From contig NZ_FCOQ01000005.1 in the NCBI RefSeq assembly GCF_900021165.1, positions 1-56,657 on the forward strand: 56,657 nt of DNA. Reading direction: 5' to 3'. Of the stretch, positions 52,478 through 56,657 are shown piece after piece. The stretch is from Paenibacillus phocaeensis (GTDB lineage: Bacteria; Bacillota; Bacilli; Paenibacillales; Paenibacillaceae). The notes under the pieces are model-generated. The model searched no databases. It was not told the DNA's origin and saw only the letters and a program-made list of their open reading frames with translations. Made by a program: the position numbers and the translations under genes. Within the stretch, counting starts at the first letter, position 1. Every line of letters starts with the position of its first letter.

Positions 52478-53668
52478 TCAGTCCCCGATGGAAGCCTGCA
52501 ACTTCTGCTTGGCGGCCCGAAGCCGAACCCGTACTTCTTCATCCTGCTCCGCGTCAAGGGCCTGGCGGATTGCCTGCTCAGCCTCTGTGCCCCCGATTTG
52601 ACTTAGCGCCCAGGCTGCGGTTCCCCTTAGCTCCGGCCGCGGATCATGAAGCAGTATATCTATTAATTTCGGCACGGAGGTCGGATCTTTGAAGTTGCCG
52701 AGCGCAATGACCGCATTGCGTTGAATCGGTTTCTTGCCTCTCCAGGCTGCAGCGCTGTCTCCGAAGCGTTCCTTAAACTCACGGTTGCTTAAGTCCAGCA
52801 GCGGCAGCAGCAACGGCTTGACCTTCTCGGGATCAGGCGCCAGCTCCGGCCGGTGGTTCCAGGACTTGCCTTTGTTCTTCGGGCAGACGACCTGGCATGT
52901 ATCGCAGCCATAGAGGCGGTTGCCGATTTTTACCATAAATTCTTCTTCCAGAAACCCCTTGGTTTGCGTCAAAAAAGAAATGCACCGCTGCGCGTTCAAT
53001 TCACCCGGGCCAACTAACGCTCCCGTCGGGCACGCGTCGATGCATTTGGTGCATTCCCCGCAATCCTCCGTTACCGGGGTGTCCGGAGGAAAGGGAACGT
53101 TGGTGATCAGCTCGCCAAGGTAAATCCATGATCCCCATTTGGGGGAGATAATCGCGCAGTTCTTGCCTTTGAAGCCGATCCCTGCGCGCTCCGCCACGGC
53201 CCGGTCCACCAAAGCCCCGGTGTCTACCATGCTCTCGATCCGAGCTTCGGGCACCCGTTCGCGAATGAAGCTCTCAAGCTTCTCCATCGCTTCGCGGAGC
53301 ACCTGATGATAATCCCTCCCCCAGGCCGATCGGGCCAAAATCCCCCGCCGCTCTCCGGGGGCTGACTTCGGGGGATTCTCCATCTTCGACGGATACGCGA
53401 CTGCGATCGAGATCAGGGAGGCCGGTTGGGTTAACGACAATTCCGGGTAGACCCGCTTATCCAGATCCGGCTCCTCGAAGCCCGATTCGTACCCTTTGTC
53501 GCGCCGATCCTGCAAGATCGCCTTCAGCGACAGAAACGGATCGGCGCTGGCAAAGCCGATATCGTCGATGCCGAGCTCCGACGCTGCTTCCTGGATCTCC
53601 CGCTTCAGCTCGGCCCAGCGGGGATCCCCTGCCGGCAAACGGCTCAAGCCGGTTTCCGCCATTGACAT
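52478..53668 (-). CDS. queG: Epoxyqueuosine reductase
   Basis: A 396-residue cobalamin-dependent iron-sulfur enzyme that reduces epoxyqueuosine to queuosine in tRNA. Two 4Fe-4S motifs are visible: CGECTKCIDACP and YGCDTCQVVCP. The N-terminal catalytic part contains VDTGALVDRAVAERAGIGFKGKN, and a C-terminal HEAT-like region (about 310-396, NFKDPTSVPKLIDIL and GTAAWALSQIGG) would bind tRNA. AGGAGG precedes the ATG by eight bases. It lies in a string with lepB, rnhA and the HD-GYP gene on one strand. Confidence 0.95.
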   Translation of the reverse strand: MSMAETGLSRLPAGDPRWAELKREIQEAASELGIDDIGFASADPFLSLKAILQDRRDKGYESGFEEPDLDKRVYPELSLTQPASLISIAVAYPSKMENPPKSAPGERRGILARSAWGRDYHQVLREAMEKLESFIRERVPEARIESMVDTGALVDRAVAERAGIGFKGKNCAIISPKWGSWIYLGELITNVPFPPDTPVTEDCGECTKCIDACPTGALVGPGELNAQRCISFLTQTKGFLEEEFMVKIGNRLYGCDTCQVVCPKNKGKSWNHRPELAPDPEKVKPLLLPLLDLSNREFKERFGDSAAAWRGKKPIQRNAVIALGNFKDPTSVPKLIDILLHDPRPELRGTAAWALSQIGGTEAEQAIRQALDAEQDEEVRVRLRAAKQKLQASIGD

Positions 53669-53736
53669 GTGTGCGCCCTCCTCTCGCAGTTGATGTGGCA
53701 GCTCCTGTTGCCGCTAGGGCAATCCGCCTTTATTTT

Positions 53737-54177
53737 TTAGGAAGACAAGCGTTTGATCGCTTCCCGTGCCAACAGGTCGCAATGATTGTTGAGCTCGTTA
53801 TCGCTATGTCCCTTCACTTTGACGTACTCCACCTTGTGGATACCCATTAGCCGCCACAGTTCTTCCCAAAGATCGCGATTCTCGACGGGCTGGTTCTTGC
53901 TGTTCTTCCAGCCGTTCTTCAGCCACCCGCGAATCCAGTTCTGCTGGAAGCAGTTGACCACGTAGGCCGAGTCGCTGTACACCTTCACCTGGCAAGGCTC
54001 CTTCAATTGGCTGAGCGCTGAGATGACCGCTTGAATTTCCATGCGGTTGTTGGTGGTCATTTTTTCGCCGCCGGACAGGTCTTTACGATGCCCGTTAAAC
54101 AGCAGCACCGCGCCCCATCCTCCCGGTCCCGGGTTCCCGGAGCAGGCCCCGTCTGTATAAATGGTAACTTCCTTCAC
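53737..54177 (-). CDS. rnhA: Ribonuclease HI
   Basis: A 146-residue enzyme that cleaves RNA in RNA-DNA hybrids. The metal-binding Asp9 (YTDGACSGNPGPGG), Glu47 (NNRMEIQA), Asp69 (VYSDSAYV) and Asp134 are present, with the catalytic His124 in KGHSDNELNNHCD. It is of the classical RNase HI type with the basic-protrusion region. It lies 24 bases after lepB on the same strand. Confidence 0.96.
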   Translation of the reverse strand: MKEVTIYTDGACSGNPGPGGWGAVLLFNGHRKDLSGGEKMTTNNRMEIQAVISALSQLKEPCQVKVYSDSAYVVNCFQQNWIRGWLKNGWKNSKNQPVENRDLWEELWRLMGIHKVEYVKVKGHSDNELNNHCDLLAREAIKRLSS

Positions 54178-54201
54178 TGTTCATCCTCCCAAGCCAACGG
54201 C

Positions 54202-54813
54202 TTATAAATCACGGATCTTGGCAATCGGCCAAAAGACGAACTCGGCGCGGCCTACGATCCATTTCTCCTTGACGCTGCCAAAGTAACGGCTATCTTTGCT
54301 CCGTCCGGCATGGCGGTTATCGCCCATCACAAAATAATCCCCTGCACCGAGCTGAACCTCCGCCATGTTGCCGTCCTCAATCCGCGAATCGGTGTACGGC
54401 TCATTCTGGGGAATTCCATTGACGAGCAGTTCTCCGCTTCGTACCTCGACTGTATCTCCGGGCACGGCGACCACCCGCTTGACCAGATACGGCTTGCGAT
54501 CGGCATCCACGCTGGGATCCTTCAGCACGACAACCTCGCCGCGCTTGGGATGGCCCAACCGATACACCAGCTTGTCCACGAACAGCCGCTCCTGCTCTTC
54601 CAAGGTTGGCTCCATCGATTGCCCCTTGACCAGGGATAAGTTAAATACGAATACATTCAACAGCAGCATAATGGCGAAGGCGATCACAATCGTCTTCAGC
54701 ATCTCCCACAGCTCTGCAGCCCAACGGCTTTGCGGGGCGTCCGCCCGCGGCTTGCCAGCGGGACCCTCGGGAGCTGCCTGGGTCTTGCTTTCCGAATCCA
54801 TCACCGGTTCCAT
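54202..54813 (-). CDS. lepB: Signal peptidase I
   Basis: A 203-residue membrane protease that removes signal peptides from exported proteins. A single helix (about 38-57) anchors it, followed by the catalytic Ser66 (KGQSMEPTL) and Lys112 (YLVKRVVAVPGD), and the conserved MGDNRHAGRSKDSRYFG box. The start MEPVMDSES has GAGGTG four to six bases upstream; longer starts lie inside the terminator-like region and are unlikely. It is first in a minus-strand group with rnhA and queG. Confidence 0.94.
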   Translation of the reverse strand: MEPVMDSESKTQAAPEGPAGKPRADAPQSRWAAELWEMLKTIVIAFAIMLLLNVFVFNLSLVKGQSMEPTLEEQERLFVDKLVYRLGHPKRGEVVVLKDPSVDADRKPYLVKRVVAVPGDTVEVRSGELLVNGIPQNEPYTDSRIEDGNMAEVQLGAGDYFVMGDNRHAGRSKDSRYFGSVKEKWIVGRAEFVFWPIAKIRDL

Positions 54814-54850
54814 TCTGCACCTCATCAAATTTAAAGCATCTATATAATAG

Positions 54851-54893
54851 AAAAGCATATCCTTCACCCATTTGCAACGGATGGAAGATATGC
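54851..54893 (-). terminator. Terminator of the GNAT gene
   Basis: A minus-strand stem of about 15 bp with one mismatch (GCATATCTTCCATCC against GGGTGAAGGATATGC) followed by TTTTCTATTATAT. It begins 35 bases after the GNAT stop codon and lies only about 40 bases before the lepB start, so lepB may also receive read-through. Confidence 0.75.
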
Positions 54894-54928
54894 TTCAACA
54901 TTTCCCAATTCTGCCTTGGGAAGTTTCA

Positions 54929-55372
54929 TCAATTAGATCCCGTTAACGTCCGGGCTGCCGCGATGCCAAGCTTCTGAAATGCCTCCAAAAACTTGCTGGC
55001 TCCATAACCCATCGCTTCGTACAGCGGCATGATCGCTTTATTGTGTTCGTCTCCAGCGACCATAATCCGACGGACATTCCGCTGCTGGAACCGTTGTTCC
55101 ATCGCGGATACGAGGCTGCGGCCAACGCCGCGCCGACGGTACTCAGGGTGTACGGCCATGCGGTAAATGCATCCCGTATTCTGATCGATCGTGCCGATCA
55201 ATACCCCCTTAATCTCTTCCTCGACTTCCGCAACCATAATCAGTTCGGAATCCCAGGAAAGTTGTCTGGCAAACGCGCACTTGGTGTCTTCGTAGCAATC
55301 TTCCGATAAGGCCACCTGCAATAGCTCCATCACTTGATTTACATCGCTCAACTGAAAGGAACGAATAAGCAT
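54929..55372 (-). CDS. GNAT-family N-acetyltransferase
   Basis: A 147-residue single-domain acetyltransferase. Motif A is YRMAVHPEYRRRGVGRSLVSAM, with the acetyl-CoA pyrophosphate loop RRRGVG, and motif B region is NKAIMPLYEAMGYGA. The start MLIRSFQLSDV is chosen because GGGAG lies eight bases upstream; a longer in-frame start would include a hairpin. Substrate unknown; the pattern is close to the YlbP/RimI-like GNAT proteins. It is a single gene, with an unusual leader hairpin. Confidence 0.9.
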   Translation of the reverse strand: MLIRSFQLSDVNQVMELLQVALSEDCYEDTKCAFARQLSWDSELIMVAEVEEEIKGVLIGTIDQNTGCIYRMAVHPEYRRRGVGRSLVSAMEQRFQQRNVRRIMVAGDEHNKAIMPLYEAMGYGASKFLEAFQKLGIAAARTLTGSN

Positions 55373-55729
55373 GCTATGATCTCCCTTTTCTTCACGCAAG
55401 ATAGGTCGATGTAAAAAAAGACCCCCTGTCTTTACATCAACCGAATATTTGATTCCAGACAAAAAACGAGAAAAAAACTGCTTCCTTGTCCATTAAACCA
55501 TAGATATCTCCCAAATACATCATTTTTCTTCTGAAAGCGCTTCAGATTAAGCGTTTACAATTATGAACTTTTACAGAATCTCCTTATCTGTCTCACAGTT
55601 ATGCATATATTTTTATGCGTTGCCAATAATAGGATTGTTATGCGGTTGTTAAAGAGAGGGGCTTGCCCCGCTTATTTTACATTCGGATAACGAGGCTGGA
55701 GCCAATTCAAACGGGAGGTAAGATGGACG
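55373..55729. other. Gap between GNAT and sodA genes
   Basis: A 357-base gene-free stretch. It holds a hairpin in the GNAT leader (55408-55438), a cre-like CTGAAAGCGCTTCAG (55531-55545) that misses the catabolite-control consensus by about one base, and a GGGGC-TT-GCCCC hairpin near 55656-55667. The sodA promoter could not be fixed: several AT-rich -10 candidates have no good -35. Confidence 0.55.
55408..55438 (-). promoter_or_regulatory. Terminator-shaped leader hairpin of the GNAT gene
   Basis: On the minus strand GATGTAAAGAC pairs with GTCTT...TACATC around AGGGG, with a T run inside the 3' arm. It lies 36 bases before the GNAT start codon. It could be an attenuator or simply a terminator for upstream transcription. 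Confidence 0.4.
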
Positions 55730-56344
55730 ATGGCACATGAATTGCCTGCGTTGCCTTATCCGGCAAACGCATTGGAACCTCATATTGATGAACAAACGAT
55801 GAATATCCACCATGACCGGCACCATAACACGTATGTGACCAACCTGAACGCAGCTTTGGAGAGCGCGCCGGATCTGCAGAACAAGAGCGTAGAGGAACTG
55901 ATCTCCAATCTGAATGCCGTTCCGGAAAATATCCGTACGGCCGTGCGCAACAACGGCGGTGGCCACGCCAACCACAGCTTGTTCTGGAAGGTGATCGGCC
56001 CCGGCGGCGGAGGCGCACCCACCGGTGCCGTTGCGTCCGCCATTGACAGCGATCTGGGCGGCTTCGATAAGTTCAAAGAGGAATTCACCAAAGCGGCAAC
56101 GACCCGGTTCGGCAGCGGATGGGCCTGGCTCGTTGTCGGGAAGGACGGCAAGCTTGCCGTCACCAGCACGCCAAACCAGGACAACCCGCTCTCCGAAGGC
56201 TTGACGCCGATCCTCGGCCTCGACGTGTGGGAGCATGCCTATTATCTGAAATATCAAAATAAACGGCCGGATTACATCGCGGCGTTCTGGAACGTGATCA
56301 ACTGGGATGAAGTGAACCGCCGTTACGAAGCCGCGAAGAAATAA
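55730..56344 (+). CDS. sodA: Superoxide dismutase, Mn/Fe type
   Basis: A 204-residue cytoplasmic enzyme that dismutates superoxide. Metal ligands are in place: His27 ([11 protein letters not shown]), the His of [10 protein letters not shown], and the Asp and His of [21 protein letters not shown]. The GG-GG-AP linker and length match bacterial MnSOD. GGGAGG lies 11 bases before the ATG. It is followed by a small unrecognised gene. Metal (Mn versus Fe) is inferred from overall similarity to Bacillus SodA and is not proven. Confidence 0.96.
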   Translation: MAHELPALPYPANALEPHIDEQTMNIHHDRHHNTYVTNLNAALESAPDLQNKSVEELISNLNAVPENIRTAVRNNGGGHANHSLFWKVIGPGGGGAPTGAVASAIDSDLGGFDKFKEEFTKAATTRFGSGWAWLVVGKDGKLAVTSTPNQDNPLSEGLTPILGLDVWEHAYYLKYQNKRPDYIAAFWNVINWDEVNRRYEAAKK

Positions 56345-56384
56345 CGCTACGCTGCGTTCATTACACACCAAGGAGGGTACAGCT

Positions 56385-56603
56385 ATGGCAGAGCAAGAGC
56401 AAAAGCGTAAATTGACGAATGACCCGGAGGAGCTTCTCGCCGCCAAACATGCGGAGGATGCGCATAAGCAGCAGTTCACGAATTTTGCCCACAGCGTAAC
56501 CGGCGGCGGAGCAACGCCCGATCTCGGCCAAGTCGAGGGCGAGGAGCACCGCGAGCCGGACACGCAAAACCATATGAAATCCGTGGAAAACCGGATGATG
56601 TAA
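56385..56603 (+). CDS. Small acidic hypothetical protein
   Basis: A 72-residue hydrophilic protein that I do not recognise. It is rich in Glu, Asp, Gln and His (KLTNDPEELLAAKHAEDAHKQQF and a C-terminal EHREPDTQNHMKS), with no membrane segment or cysteine. AAGGAGG lies nine bases before the ATG and it follows sodA by 40 bases on the same strand, so the two may be co-transcribed. A strong hairpin follows. Confidence 0.7.
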   Translation: MAEQEQKRKLTNDPEELLAAKHAEDAHKQQFTNFAHSVTGGGATPDLGQVEGEEHREPDTQNHMKSVENRMM

Positions 56604-56608
56604 ACCGC

Positions 56609-56634
56609 GTTGTCGGGGGCAAGCCCCCGGCAAC
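56609..56634 (+). terminator. Hairpin after the sodA group
   Basis: GTTGTCGGGGGC pairs with GCCCCCGGCAAC around AA. The stem is strong but has no T run inside the window, so its role as a terminator is only likely. Confidence 0.45.
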
Positions 56635-56657
56635 GGCAGGAAGGGAAGGCGCGGGAG

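Noticed and set aside
55531..55545. Catabolite-control cre site upstream of sodA
   Set aside because: CTGAAAGCGCTTCAG is similar, but its right end is shifted by one base and two consensus positions fail; kept only as a remark.

Overview
The window looks like a chromosomal segment of a Paenibacillus-type Firmicute. The 5' end of a 16S rRNA gene at the left edge, strong Shine-Dalgarno sites, sigma-A type promoters, copper-amine-oxidase-like stalk domains and a YesM/YesN-controlled sugar ABC operon all point that way. Coding DNA is GC-rich, while promoters and some intergenic gaps are AT-rich. No phage, plasmid or defence locus is visible.

Layout. 1-10.3 kb: an rRNA operon start with two tandem promoters, a guanine-riboswitch-controlled purine permease (pbuG), guaA, and a MoxR ATPase / DUF58 / transglutaminase set, in the same relative order as yeaC-yeaD-yebA-guaA-pbuG of Bacillus subtilis; then a polysaccharide deacetylase. 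10.5-16 kb: bcp peroxiredoxin, divergent LytR-CpsA-Psr protein, hemL/gsaB and a BASS-type transporter, separated by repeat-rich DNA. 16-23 kb: a minus-strand operon reading sensor kinase, response regulator, two permeases and a lipoprotein sugar-binding protein, with no ATPase gene. 23-30 kb: a secreted asparaginase-like enzyme behind a GlnR/TnrA-type box, then two overlapping GH65 phosphorylase genes followed by beta-phosphoglucomutase, which together would turn an alpha-linked glucodisaccharide into glucose and glucose-6-phosphate. 30-38 kb: an IS1595-like protein with missing catalytic residues, an SGNH esterase, an inositol-monophosphatase-type enzyme, fabI, ddl and an amidase-like protein. 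38-47 kb: acnA, a frameshifted IS1182-type insertion sequence, a double GNAT acetyltransferase, a GntR/membrane-protein/secreted-hydrolase cluster and an IclR regulator. 48-56.6 kb: a membrane alpha/beta hydrolase, a DUF2935-like/superoxide dismutase fusion, folE, yneF-like, an HD-GYP protein, queG, rnhA, lepB, a GNAT enzyme and sodA.

The least ordinary part is the non-coding DNA. Three unrelated repeat families, each in its own intergenic gap, form four-unit arrays with a shared step of about 51 bp (51/62/51, 50/61/50 and 51/52/52). A fourth GC-rich gap uses steps of 50-52 bp mixed with 32 bp, and a fifth stretch is a 32-bp tandem repeat. The arrays have short self-complementary units and unique spacers but do not look like CRISPR. 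Protein-level oddities are the SOD fusion, the Asp-to-Asn change in the asparaginase, the low-complexity insert in one GH65 enzyme, and the apparently inactive but well-promoted transposase relative.
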